Origin: Nyssa sinensis
Taxonomy: Eukaryota; Streptophyta; Magnoliopsida; Cornales; Nyssaceae
Length of the DNA: 64,000 nucleotides
Assembly: GCA_008638375.1 (NCBI GenBank)
Contig: CM018036.1
Coordinates: 14,060,328-14,124,327, forward strand
Direction: 5' to 3'
Position numbers and translations under genes: made by a program. The notes below the pieces were generated by a model, which did no database searches, was not told where the DNA came from, and saw nothing but the letters and a program-made list of their open reading frames with translations. Shown piece after piece: positions 10,290 through 21,229 of the stretch (the stretch's first letter is position 1; each line of letters opens with the position of its first letter).

Positions 10290-11510
10290 CATCATCCAAT
10301 ACATAAAAGAAGGACTGCTTCCAGAGGACAAAAATCAGGCCCGAAGGATTCGGATAAGGGCAACTTAGTATTTGATCCTAAATAAGAAGCTATACCGAAG
10401 ATCCTACACACAACCTTGCCTACGGTGCCTATCTCTAGAGGAATCCAATATGTCCTAGCTGAAATACATGAAGGGATCTGCGGTAACCGCAATGGTGGTA
10501 GAACCATAGCCTACCGAGCTTTGACCAAGGGTTACTACTGGCCTGACATGTTAAAGTAGACCAAGAGATATGTCCAGAGGTGGGACAAGTGCCAACGATT
10601 TGCTTCATATCAGCACCAACCCCATCATAAGCTCATTCTTATCACCAGTCTTTGGCCCTTTGCTCAATGGGGGATGGACATTGTGGGCCTATTGCCAAAA
10701 GCCCCATAGAACAGCATATATATACCTGCTGATTGCCATTGACTACTTCTCCAAATGGGCAGAAGCTGAACCTCTGACTCACATCACAGAAATGGAAGTA
10801 AAAAACTTCACATAGAAGAACATAGTCTGCAGGTTCGGTGTACCCTGCGCCATTATTTCAGACAATGGTATGCAATTTGTTGATAATATGTTCGGGAAGT
10901 TTTATGAAGACCTAAACATCAGCCACTACTTTTCCTCACCGGGGCACCCCCAAGCTAATGGGCAAGCCGAGGTCACCAACTTCATAATTCTTGATGCCAT
11001 TAAGAAGAGGTTGGAAGAAGCCATGGGAAGATGGGTCGAAGAGCTTCTTGGAGTACTCTGGGCCTACAAGACCACTATATGAACACCAACTACAGAGACA
11101 CCGTTCTCACTTGCCTATGGTACTGAGGCAGTCATTTATGTAGAAATTGGCATGCTGACTTTAAGGATGGTTGCCTTCGACTAGGAAACCAACGATCATC
11201 AACTTGAAGAAAATCTAGATTTGCTTGAGGAAAGACACGAGCAAGCCCAGATTAAAACTGAAGCATACCAACAGAGAATGGCCAAGTGCTTTAGCCAAAG
11301 GTTAAAACTTGTCAATTTCTAGATCGGGGACCTCATTTGGAGAAGACTATTCCCGAACACAAAAGACCTCACCATGGGAAAGCTCTCCCTTAATTGGGAA
11401 GGGCCCTACAGGGTAACCAAGATCGTCAGGCCCATGACTTTTTAGTTGGAGGATGTAACTAGGAAGCTTATGCCTAGGCCCTAGAACGTTGAGCACTTAT
11501 GAAAATATTA
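10290..11510 (+). pseudogene. Tat integrase (degenerate)
   Basis: The zinc-binding part is seen as DKCQRF near 10,590. The core follows: DYFSKWAEAEPLTHI near 10,740, then ISDNGMQFVDNMF near 10,855 and the GHPQANGQAEVTN motif near 10,940 with the catalytic Glu region. GVLWAYKTTI and the C-terminal GKLSLNWEGPYRVTKI-type tail end near 11,430. At least eight stops interrupt it, mostly TAG for Trp or Gln. Confidence 0.85.
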
Positions 11511-11529
11511 TCAATAAAAAGTTTATTTT

Positions 11530-12065
11530 TCATTTCTGAGTGGTTTTATTTCAATGCAAAAACTTCTAAAAGCCTTGTTGCTATTATAAGTGTTGTAGGT
11601 CTGGTCCATCTTAATGCACAGACCCCTAAAAGGCTTATAGCCATTACAAGTGCTATAGGTCTGATCTATCTCAATGCACAGACCCCCAAGTTGGGTCCAT
11701 CTTAATGTACAGACCTCTAAAAGCCTTGTAGCCATTACAAGCGCTATAGGTTTGGTCCATCTTAATGCACAGACTCCTAAAAGCCTTGTAGCCATTACAA
11801 GTGCTATACGTCTGGTCCATCTTAATACATAAACCCTAAAAGCCTTGTAATCATTACAAGTGCTATAAGTCTGGTCCATCTCAATGCACAAACCCTCAGA
11901 TTTGGTCCATCTTAATGCACAGACCCCTGAAAGCCTTGTAGTCATTACAAGTGTTATAAGTCTGGTCAATCTCAATGCATAGACCCCTAAGTTTGGTCCA
12001 TCTAATGTACAGACCCCAAAAAGTCTTGTAGCTACTACAAGCGCTACAGATCTGGTCTATTTTTT
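11530..12065 (+). repeat. Minisatellite 1 in the Tat 3' region, about 60-bp unit
   Basis: About eight imperfect copies of a unit of roughly 60 bp carry GGTCTGGTCCATCTTAATGC, ACAGACCCCTAAAAGCC and TTGTAGCCATTACAAGTGC. Some units lack their first or second half. The unit contains a short inverted repeat (CTTGTAGC...TTACAAG). The antisense 150-codon ORF here is a repeat artefact. Confidence 0.9.
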
Positions 12066-12084
12066 TAGCTAGTGGGTCAATAAA

Positions 12085-12415
12085 GCATCTTAGGTCTAAA
12101 GATTATGCCTTGATTTAATTACAAGCACCTCAGGTCTGAAGATTATACCTTGATTGACCTGAAGATTATACGTTGATTTAATTACAAGTGTTTCAGGTCT
12201 GAAGATTATATCTTGATTTAATTACAAGTGTTTCAGGTCTGAAGATTATACCTTGACTTAATTACAAGTGTTTCAAGTCTGAAGATTATATCTTCATTTA
12301 ATTACAAGTGTTTCAGGTTTGAAGATTATATCTTGATTTAATTACAAGTGTTTCAGGTCTAAAGATTATGTCTTGATTTAATTACAAGTATCTCAGGTCT
12401 AAAAGAAATTCCTTA
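12085..12415 (+). repeat. Minisatellite 2 in the Tat 3' region, about 40-bp unit
   Basis: About seven copies of a unit near 40 bp contain TTAATTACAAGTGTTTCAGG and TCTGAAGATTATATCTTGAT. It is adjacent to, but different in sequence from, minisatellite 1. It lies between the integrase end and the antisense gene. Confidence 0.88.
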
Positions 12416-13066
12416 TTCTTAACCTCGGATGGTTGCTAATGGACGTTTGTTAGTAATCTGAGTGGTTACAGAAGCCGATTTTTCTAAAAACACAAGTAAC
12501 TAACATAAATAAAAGACACCTTTCATTGATATACCCAAAGGGATGAAGAGTACAAGTTCAAAAAAAAAAAAGACATCCTAATTAAGGATCTTTCGTAGGG
12601 GGCAACTCCTTCAACTTTGGTAGGCTCTGTTGGGGTGGCTTCGGAGGGACTCAGTGCTAGATCATCCAACAAAACCTCATCCACTCCATAAATGTCAAGG
12701 TCAAGGTAGAGCTTCTAGATCTTTTTTTGAAACAACTTATACCCATGATCTGTGAACTCGCCGTCCAGCCGGTTCACCTCATCTCTGAGCTCTTTCTCAG
12801 TCTCCTCCCTGGCCGCTTGAACGCTGGAGGCCAGTTTCAGAGCCGCCACAACTCCAACCTCCTTTTTTTTTTTTTTTTTGCCTCTAGCTTAGAAATTAGG
12901 GCGTTCTTTTATAACTCCAGGATAACCATGTTGTTCAGAGACTCTTTATATTTCTCCTCGAAAGAGAGAGATGCAGAGCGAGCCATCTCGAGCTGAAGAC
13001 GATTCTTGTCCAGGTGAGCTTGAAGCTTATCCTCTCGCTTGGACTCCTTAGGCCAAGCATGAACAG

Positions 13067-13153
13067 CTTGTAAGAGATAAAAGTTATATTAGTCAGAGCA
13101 AAACTTAGATAAAAAAAAAAGAGAAAAAAAGGGCTAAATAAAGAAGTTTTTAC
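13067..13153 (-). other. Probable intron 2 of the Tat antisense gene
   Basis: On the minus strand the 87-bp segment starts GTAAAAACTT and ends CTCTTACAAG, with a T-rich 3' half. The flanking frames read DLLVSHIK before it and AVHAWPKESK after it, both of which look coding, while the interior is low-complexity. Confidence 0.55.
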
Positions 13154-13681
13154 CTTTATGTGAGAGACCAGAAGGTCTCTGGCTATCCTCCAGGGCTTCA
13201 AACCTTTAAAGCGGTCCAACGCAGAGACCCAGGAGTCTTCATAGGCCCTCTTGATGGTGGCCTCCCCGTTCTTAGCTAAAATAATGCTGGGGGGCACCGA
13301 GATCAATTTCCCCTTACCGTGGGGGCTGAACGCACGGGAGGGGCTGAAGGTGGCAGCAGCTCTTCATGAGCAACTAGCGTAGCCAGTTCTTCGGAGACTG
13401 TACATTCCGGAGAGCTGGAGGCTCCACTTTGATTCTCCTATTCTTTTGAAAAAGGGGCTGGAATGATAGGGTTGGATGCCTTTTTAGTCTTCTTAGGTCC
13501 AAGTGTCCAGCTTAACAGGATCGACTTCTTCAGTGCGGCCGACTTATCCTTGCTAGACCAGCATCCATGAAGTTTTAAAGAGTCAATACTCGATTATGAG
13601 GATGGTCTTGTGGGTATAGGAGTCCCCAGTACCTCTCTTGTAGTTCTGAAGTAAAAACGGATCTCCTCTGAGCCTTCTGAT

Positions 13682-13769
13682 CTGTATAAAAAAAAATTAG
13701 TAAAAAGTTAGACAAACTGAAAGAAAAGTTACGATATTTGTGCTGGAAATTAAAGGTCTATGGACTCAC
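13682..13769 (-). other. Probable intron 1 of the Tat antisense gene
   Basis: On the minus strand the 88-bp segment starts GTGAGTCCATAG and ends in a T-tract followed by ATACAG. It has a canonical GTGAGT donor and a polypyrimidine acceptor, and the coding look of the frame stops and resumes at these borders. Confidence 0.55.
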
Positions 13770-14921
13770 CCTTAAAGCCGGTATGCTGAGGGAAAAGACT
13801 TATCCGGTTATCAAAATCTTTATGTTCTCAGCCTTTGTTGACTAAGAAGTACCACTTCTTCCATGTCTTGTTGGAAGTGGGTATTGAGGTCAATGGCTTG
13901 AAACTCTTGTCAAAAGACATGTAATACAACCCCTCCGACCTGAGGAACTTCATGTCCATGTTGCTCCGGATCTATATCTACCTCAACCTTATTCTGATAA
14001 CTTAAAGACTAAAAAGGCCATTAGATGCCTCCAGCTGTTGATATTCAGCTCGACAGGGCAGATCGATCTTAAACCAACTAAAGAATTCATTTATAAGGGG
14101 ATGAAGAGGAAAATGTACACCGACCTCAAACCATTTGAGGTAAGCGTAGATTTTCCCCCTCTCTATATCTGATGGACGGTCTACTTTCCTAAGGATCCTA
14201 CAGTATACATTTTTAGGGAAACCAAAATTTGTCTTAAGGGCATCTAACATGCCCTTAGTCATGGCGCTCTCGGTTTCCTCTCTCTTATGAGATCTGCCCG
14301 ATGTGCCGACCTTCTTATTCCTAGACTCAAGGTGCACCTCAAGAAGTAGCGCCCTTGAATCACTACTAGAGGAACTACCCATTTCCTCAACAGAAAATTC
14401 CCTCTGACTACCTACTTCGACGATTTTCCTATTCTCTTCCCTTATTAACTGAATGTGCGTCGGAGGACGGCATTGTTGTAAAATGAACAGGATAAAAAAA
14501 GAAAATACATGAAAGGAGAATATAGAAGAAGAGTGAAATAATAACAAAAGAAAAATGAGGGTTACCACTCACTAACTGGAAATCAAAGTTCAGGTGATGA
14601 AAAAGTCCTCTAGTACACCAAAAATCGCTCAGAAATCTTCCCTTTCTCTACTTCAAGCAACAAAGGATTTGTAAAAGAATCCTATAGGGAGATTGTGGCT
14701 ATTTATAAGGCATTTAAAGGTATCATTTAAGGCCCCAAATCCCAACCAATAGTTAGCTAATGATGGCCTCGATTATCGAATCGGCGGCTTAAGTAATGAT
14801 GGTGTTGTAACTGCTGCATTAACGGTTGTTTTCAAAGAATGCGGAACAACGCATTAATGAGAATACGCGCAACCCTTCAGAAATCCTAACCTCAGTTCTA
14901 CGTGGGTCCCACAGAACTAAG

Positions 14922-14942
14922 ACTCGGGGGAGGAGTAGCTGA
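14922..14942 (+). other. Polypurine tract of the Tat element
   Basis: ACTCGGGGGAGGAGTAGCTG lies directly before the 3' LTR. Its position and purine content fit the plus-strand primer of gypsy elements. Confidence 0.75.
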
Positions 14943-15465
14943 TGTACTATAAAGTGATAACCTAACCCAAGCCCAACACGTGTATGTGAGCTCTTTCATA
15001 TGCAGATCAGGAAATAACACAAAGCTATTTAGATCTGACAACCACGAGGAATCAGACGTTCCTTGATCAGAATAGCGCAGGCCTTTCCTCTAGAGCAAGA
15101 AGTTTGGAATACGTATCTAGAAGGGTCCCAAGCTGATTATCGCCTTACATGTCCTACCGACCTCAGAATAAGAAAATAGAGTTCAACATGAAAACTGTTA
15201 TTCTCGAATATCTTCAAATCCCTACTTTTGTGACTCCGAATCCTAATCAACTTAAGAAGTCTGCATCTTATAAATAAAACCCTATGGTGCGCTTTTTAAT
15301 TATAGTCAATCAATTCTTTTTAATTATAGTCTTTCTTTTATTTTTACTAACTTTATCATCGAAATGGCTACCACCGGAGCCAACCCGGCGGTCCTTTGAT
15401 CCTTTTTTGAGTTCTTGACAGAAGACGGAGAGCAGAAGTCCCACTGATCGAAAAGTGCAACATCA
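14943..15465 (+). repeat. 3' LTR of the Tat element
   Basis: The 523-bp repeat runs from TGTACTATAAAGTG to GCAACATCA. It differs from the 5' LTR by many single-base changes, mostly transitions, and small indels. It is followed by ATTAT, the worn target duplication. Confidence 0.93.
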
Positions 15466-15944
15466 ATTATCTAAATGTTATTTGATATAGAGGGAGTTCT
15501 CAAGTTGTTATATGATATTTTTAACTAGACTTAATTTCAAACAGCTATCGAGATGCTATATTATATAAGATGTTATATTAGTTTGTGGACTTTGTGGGTG
15601 AAATTATTCTAGGAGTTCATTACATTATGTAATTATTCTTTATAGTTTCAATATTAATTTGGGAATTAAGTCCATGTAAGTTTCACTATACGGATAAAAT
15701 CATAAAGTCCATCATATGCATGTAAATAATTCATAAAATAACTTTTTGCTTCGACCAAGATTCAAATCTCCTTTCTTAATTAGAAGATTTTCCATTTTTG
15801 TCTTCTTCTTTTCTTTTCTTTTTTTGGTTATAATTTGTGGGTTTACGGTTAATTTGTATAATTATGTGATGGTTAAAAAACAAAAACACCCTTAAGTTTT
15901 TTTGAAAATTAGCAACTTCCCCTCCTAACATTTGTGAAACATGA
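15466..15944. other. AT-rich intergenic DNA, nothing recognised
   Basis: Host DNA to the right of the Tat insertion. No coding frame, RNA gene or transposon end was identified. Confidence 0.6.
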
Positions 15945-16275
15945 TATTCTCCCTATGCGAATACTCTCTTGTTTATGAATATTAGTTGATATTGACCAAA
16001 ATGCCACTTATTGTAATTTGTATTTATATAATACATCACTTATTGAATGTAATCACTTATTACGAGTTTTGTGTTTTTATTTACAGGTTCAACATAATTA
16101 TATATGTGCCCAAACAAATTTATTCAACAGGTTCCATATTTTAATTACTGATTTTATATGATTATTTATATCCAAATAAATTTATTTCACAAGTTTCATA
16201 ATTTAATTTCAGATTTAATATGATAATGAATTTGTTTGGATATAAATAAGGAGATGTTATTCCCTCCCCAATAAG
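15945..16275. repeat. MITE-like AT-rich repeat, copy 1
   Basis: The segment contains alternating CAAATAAATTTATT and TTCATATTTTAATT-like units. Its ends read GATATTCTCCCTAT (left) and, in reverse complement, TAACATCTCCTTAT (right), a plausible imperfect terminal inverted repeat. A second copy lies at about 44,220-44,690 in the opposite orientation. No target duplication could be fixed. Confidence 0.45.
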
Positions 16276-16317
16276 GTGTGTTATATATGGTTACACTCCC
16301 ACTTGATGTATCCATGC

Positions 16318-16802
16318 TATTTTTTCAATTTTACCGACTTTAAGAATAAAAAAAGGTAAAGTTAAATGCAATCTAATAAAAACTTTTTTCTTCTTTTTTT
16401 TTTTTTTTCCTTGCCTTTCTATTGATGTAAGAGAACGTGCTTGTTGTACTTTATTCTTATCAATGAATTGTTTTATTTCTTGCTGTTCAAAAAAAAGAAA
16501 AGGAAGTATATTAAGTTTAAAAAAAAATTAAAAATAAAAAAGATAAAAGATAAAAGCAAATCTTATCCGTTCGAAGAAAATCTGGTAAAGAAGGTCATCA
16601 ACCACTTCTTTTAAGTAACATAGCCTGACAGGCTTGCCCAATAATTGTTGATGCACAACGAACATAAAGTGGAGGGGCCACATGTGGACCGGTGCACATG
16701 GGATGTGCACTAAGGTATGTCCCCATCTGCCATTTAATGATGAGTGTATCAATTGTGATTCTTATATAACAGTCTGCGCTGAAGTCACTCATGGCGCTTA
16801 AA
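16318..16802. repeat. Duplicated non-coding block U1, copy B
   Basis: The block includes AAATGCAATCTAATAAAA, then ATTGATGTAAGWGA, TTATTTCTTGCTGTTCAAAA and further right ACATAGCCTGACAGGCTTGC. The first half recurs at 39,930-40,180 and the second half at 44,780-44,910. It is non-coding; the ORFs of 71-74 codons here are chance frames. Confidence 0.7.
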
Positions 16803-18026
16803 AATTTGCACATTTAAAGATGAGTTATCGATATTGTTGCGCGTGCATTCAACACATACATCAATCAGAGACGGAGGTAGCACAAAGCCAGGGAGCATTT
16901 GCCCCTTTCAATTTTTTTTTATTAAATTTTTGTGTCTATTTTTTATATTTTTATTAGACTTTTTATTTAATGTGAGAGTTTGACTACTTATTTAATATAT
17001 TATTAATAAATATTAAAATTTATACTTTTTAAAATTAAACGTTGGACGAAAAATTTACTCCTTGAAACAAATTCCTAACCCGTCCTCGGCACCAATTGAT
17101 GCACAACTTTGTGACCAAAACACTTCTTGTTGCACCAATGCAAATCATGATAATTCTTTTTTCTTATTTTGTCAAGAGCCATTTTGAATGGTAGAGGTGA
17201 CAAATTTTATCCAAATTCATAAACTCGTTTAATAGTAAGTAAGTTTTTAGTGATTCAATTAAAATATGAGTTAAATATGGGTTGAATGAGAAAATCAATC
17301 TTTTATATGAATAAAAAATGGGTTAAAAATAGGTAATGAATGAATTATGTAATAATTAGTACCCTACTTCCATCTCTCACAATCTTATTTCAAGACAATT
17401 GAAAGCTTAAAGAGAATATTCCAAATGAGATTTTTTTTCTAAAAAAATTAATAAAAATATAAAAAGTTATTTAATATTAAAATATATAATAAAACTCTAA
17501 TAAATATATAATATATAAAAATATTTTTAATGCTTTGTTTCATATATATAAAAATATATATATATATATACATATTTTTAGTGTTTAAATAGAAAAGATG
17601 TATTTGTTTAATAAAATTCTAATAATAGAGTTCTTATATAATCTAATAATTAAGTAATTCAATTCGATTTCAATTACATGTATATATATATATATATATA
17701 TAGCAGATTATATATATATATATATGTATGTTTATATATAATAGGTTATATATTATATATACACAACATGTTTTATATATGTTTAATAAAATTTTAATAA
17801 TAAAATTCTTATATAATCTAAGAATTAAGTAATTCGTTCCTGGTATCAATTATATATATATAGCAGATTATATATGTATGTATGTTTATATATAATAGGT
17901 TCTATATATTATATATACACAACAGGTTTTTATATATATATATATATATATTTGTATATAATTTGTGTTATACCTGAGTACTGTTATGCATAATAATTAT
18001 ATATATATATATATGTAGATGTATAC
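16803..18026. other. AT-rich insertion with a 175-bp tandem duplication
   Basis: Relative to the matching block at 40,390, everything from about 16,803 to 19,925 is extra. In this part a GGAGGT...GCCCC motif (16,867) resembles the repeat at 2,077. Two adjacent copies of a unit near 175 bp (17,604-17,779 and 17,780-17,935) share TGTTTAATAAAATTYTAATA, ATATAGCAGATTATATATRT and ATATATACACAACA. There are several (TA)n tracts and no coding sequence. Confidence 0.55.
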
Positions 18027-18308
18027 TGTTACAAATAAACAGAAAGTATAAACACTGTTTGAATAATTAAAAAACTAGAATGAAAGATACTGTATTAAAA
18101 TAAACTCACTGTTATTGAAGATTGAACAGAATTAAATCCGAGCCTTGTGAAATTCACAATTTCCTTAAGACGAATTTGCTCTCTCTCAGTGCTCAAGGTA
18201 ATGAGCAATCGTCTTCCAAGATAGAACGGATTTCGGTTCTAAAGAAGTAGCACTTCAATCTTTAGAACCCTACGAACACAACTGTATCAATACTCGAACT
18301 TGACTTAT

Positions 18309-18311
<3 letters not shown>

Positions 18312-18353
<42 letters not shown>
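18312..18353. repeat. (GA)n microsatellite
   Basis: About 21 uninterrupted GA units lie within the leader part of the solo LTR. Confidence 0.95.
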
Positions 18354-18356
<3 letters not shown>

Positions 18357-18394
18357 CAATTTTTCGGATGGGATGAAATGCAATGAAGGTCTGG

Positions 18395-18402
18395 TATTTA
18401 TA
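18395..18402 (-). promoter_or_regulatory. TATA box of the solo LTR
   Basis: On the minus strand this reads TATAAATA, followed by ACCAGACCTTCATTGC. Two perfect palindromes (18,408-18,436 and 18,444-18,470) lie directly upstream in the direction of transcription. Confidence 0.6.
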
Positions 18403-18407
18403 GGCTT

Positions 18408-18470
18408 CTTCATGACTGTTTGGTACAGTCATGAAGGTTCAGTTGTGTCTGTTCATGGAGAACAGACACA
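18408..18470. promoter_or_regulatory. Two adjacent perfect palindromes in LTR promoter
   Basis: The first has arms CTTCATGACTG and CAGTCATGAAG (11 bp) around TTTGGTA. The second has arms TGTGTCTGTTC and GAACAGACACA (11 bp) around ATGGA. Both are perfect. Their place just upstream of the LTR TATA box suggests paired binding sites or hairpins. TGACG-type (as-1-like) motifs lie slightly further upstream near 18,477 and 18,515. Confidence 0.75.
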
Positions 18471-19054
18471 GGGAAGATGACGGCGTTTAGGACTCCCAAC
18501 GGTAACCTTACGCATGACGTAAAACGTTCGGAATCCAAATGGTAACTTAAACGCAAGTTTAAAACGACTGCGTTTTCTGGTTGAAATTTTTAAATAAATT
18601 TTCTCCAAAAAGATATATATATATATACAGCAAGCCCAAGCCCAAGCCCAGAACTCAGTTCGGTTCGGTGCGGCGGCGCGTGCACGCGTGTGTGGTGGTC
18701 CAAGCATTTGCTTAGGTCCTCCCTCTTCCACAAAATTGGGGTGCCCCTTGGGGCCCAAACCTCAAAGCAAGGTATGCATATATATACTCTTTAACAGCTT
18801 TGTTTCCATCTTATGTGGGACACAAGCTTTTTGCACAAGTTTCAAGGTTTAGTTACCATTCCCACGTGGTGATATTTGGAGGCAATTTCTCATTCACCCC
18901 TTAATGATTTTGATCAACTCAATATTTAATCTTCATCTCCTCATGGAGGAGAACACATTCCCATGTGGACCCACTAAAATTAATTTGTGGGACCCACTTT
19001 AATTTTAACTCAAAGTTAGCTATTTATTATGCTCAAACCCATTATTTTCCAACA

Positions 19055-19275
19055 ATTTGTTATATATATTATATAAGATTATATGAATTTATATATACAA
19101 CAGATTATATATAATATGTTATATATATTATATAACATTATATAAATTTATATATACAACAGGTTACATAAATGTATGTATGTATGTTATATACATATAT
19201 ATATATATTATATGCACAGTAGTATATATATATAAATAATGAAATTGGTTTGGTGTGCGGTAGATGAAATTTGTT

Positions 19276-19308
<33 letters not shown>

Positions 19309-19925
19309 CATGCATATATTACGTATTTCATTATAAAATATAAAGTTGAAAATAACGGTAATTAATTTTTTACCGACAACGAGGGAACTAGATCATGAAA
19401 TATTATATATAACATATCAATGTCGTAAATATATAATATAATATATATAAATATAGTACTTGTAAATCACACTACATATATAATTTTTTTAAAATATTTT
19501 TTATTTAGAGTTCGGTTCTTGGCTTGGGTCGGTTTACCCAAACTTTAAACCGGAACTAACTCGAATATTGCAATTTTAGAACTGATCCAATCTAAACTAT
19601 CTTTACAGCCGACTCAACACAACCCATTCGGATCGGGTTCAGTTTGGATTGGTTTGGATTTATGGTTCTCGATTTTTTGTATACCTCTATTCTACATATT
19701 AAAAAAAAATTAAACTTAATAAGGTATAAAATAAAAATATATAACAAGAGAAGATTAAATATGGATTAATAGATTAAATTTAAATTAACTTTGCCATATT
19801 TTACTCGCTTATATTTAATCCATTAAATAAATTTAACTCATATTTAATTTAACCCATTTACAATCCATCCAAACTCATCCATTTTACCGGCCTATTGAAT
19901 GGTATCAATATGGCACTGTAACCGT
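19055..19925. other. AT-rich DNA with (TA)n and ACAACAGRTTA repeats
   Basis: The tandem ATATACAACAGGTTA-type units from 17,600-17,950 continue on this side of the solo LTR, showing the LTR landed in that array. Near 19,510-19,690 a GGTTCGGTT/AACCGGAA-type stretch resembles a short MITE, but no ends were defined. No genes. Confidence 0.5.
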
Positions 19926-21150
19926 GTGTATATTTCATGGTCGACATGTGATTCACACCCATAAAATCCCCGATGCAACAGTCGCTGCCTTTAATGATTT
20001 ATTATATACTTGTAAAATTTCTTTACTCTTTAATCTTTAGAATTAAAAGAATGACTAGATCTCCTATTTATACAATATTCATTATTATTTGTGATTATTG
20101 TCTATATTATTTTATTTTAATCAAATAGAAAACTATACTGACATTCGTATTGTTTAGGACTTTTTTATTGTTACAGTTTTTTTACTTTTCATTTTATAAT
20201 TTATTATTAATTTAACGGGTAAATATTTTAGTGGACTGAGGGAAAATTATTACTAAATAAGTCTCGATTGATATCTAAAACTATGGTTAGTTCGACCTTA
20301 AATGAGTTGCAGTTCTTAATTAAGATTTGAAATAATTCGAACTTTGATTAATTTAACTTTAAATGAGTTATTTTTTTTACTATAAGTTAGTACTTTTATA
20401 AAAAATAGCTTTTAAAAATATTTTAAACTTATTTTATTGTCTAAAAGGTTATTATTTCAAAAAAATCGCATTTATTTTCTTCAAAAATCGAAGGAGCGAT
20501 TTCAGTAGCCTCGTCATCCGAAAATAAGAGAGCTTTTTGTCTGAACGGAAGGGACCTTTTCATTGAAATGCGCGTGAATGATTTTGCAGTGAAGTGTTTT
20601 TAACTTGCTTATTTTGTGCTAATTTTTTTTCTTTGAAAGTGACTATCCTATTCAATAATTTCTAAGAGGAAATTAATAAAAATGAGAAATTAAAATTATT
20701 AATTATTAAAAACATCAAGTTTTTGTGAGATTATTTGAACATTTGTTTTCTTATGCCAAAAAGTAAATAAACAAATGACTATAGTCATTCCTTTGATAAT
20801 TAATGTTTAAGAAATTAATGCATCTAATAATTAATAATTTTTTAAACAAACTTTACCCTATATTGAATATTGGATAATTAATAATCTTATTGTAATTACA
20901 AAAAAAAAAAAAACTAATAATTTTATTGCTTAATAATTGATAAATTTTTTAAAAGAATTCTATACACTTTGTTTGATGAAATTCATATTTGACCTTATTA
21001 TATATAAACACCTATAAAAATGATTTCTTTACATCATGTGGGAAAACAAGAAAAAAAAAAACATAAAACATAAAACATTATTCAAAAATAATATTATCTT
21101 ACTTGTTGATTTTTTTTTTTTTTTTAAATGGCGAGATCTAATATTATTTA
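19926..21150. repeat. Duplicated non-coding block U2, copy B
   Basis: It aligns with 40,400-42,430 from TTTCATGGTCGACATGTGATT through TTTAGAATTAAAAGAATGA and TTCGTATTGTTTAGGAC, then CGAAGGARCKATTT and GAACGGAAGG, to TTGATGAAATTCATAT. Its right half matches 4,718-5,193. It ends exactly where a copia LTR starts at 21,151. No SOT gene follows this copy. Confidence 0.75.
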
Positions 21151-21188
21151 TGTTGACTGAGATGAGAGAAACGAATGAAATATATATG

Positions 21189-21229
<41 letters not shown>

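Larger units (their letters stand above)
12577..14382 (-). pseudogene. Antisense gene of the Tat element, probably spliced, decayed
   Basis: The minus strand between integrase and 3' LTR encodes a protein of the plant 'putative gypsy type transposon' kind. From an ATG at 14,382 it reads MGSSSSSDSRALLLEVHLE, then GMLDALKTNFGFPKNVYC and FPLHPLINEFFSWF, the conserved N-terminal block of Tat antisense ORFs. Later exons give a charged coiled-coil-like stretch (KESKREDKLQAHLDKNRLQ) and end in LPPTKDP near 12,580. Two short introns with GT-AG borders fit (13,682-13,769 and 13,067-13,153). Several stops occur, so it is not functional now. Its role in Tat elements is not known to me. Confidence 0.65.
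5194..15465 (+). mobile_element. Full-length, dead Ty3/gypsy retrotransposon, Tat type
   Basis: The element is about 10.3 kb, with LTRs beginning TGTACYATAAAG and ending ACATCA. Imperfect 5-bp flanks (ATTAA left, ATTAT right) fit a worn target-site duplication. The order is LTR, PBS, gag, protease, reverse transcriptase, RNase H, a second archaeal-type RNase H, integrase, minisatellites, an antisense coding region, PPT, LTR. The second RNase H and the antisense gene between integrase and 3' LTR are hallmarks of the Tat lineage. Many in-frame stops and some frameshifts make it non-autonomous. It sits inside duplicated block U2. Confidence 0.92.
18027..19054 (-). repeat. Solo LTR, copia-type (minus orientation)
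   Basis: Read on the minus strand, the segment begins TGTTGGAAAATAATGGG, has GTGGGTCCCAC-like and GTCCCACATAAG text, a TATAAATA box at 18,395-18,402, a (GA/TC)n tract, and ends TTATTTGTAACA. This is the usual layout of a plant copia LTR of about 1 kb. No internal region, PBS or PPT adjoins it, so it is a solo LTR. Flanking 5-mers (TATAC and ATTTG) do not match, so the exact ends are unproven. Confidence 0.65.

Noticed and set aside
11523..11975. 150-codon antisense ORF with repeated peptide
   Set aside because: It is the translation of minisatellite 1; unit length divisible by three keeps it open.
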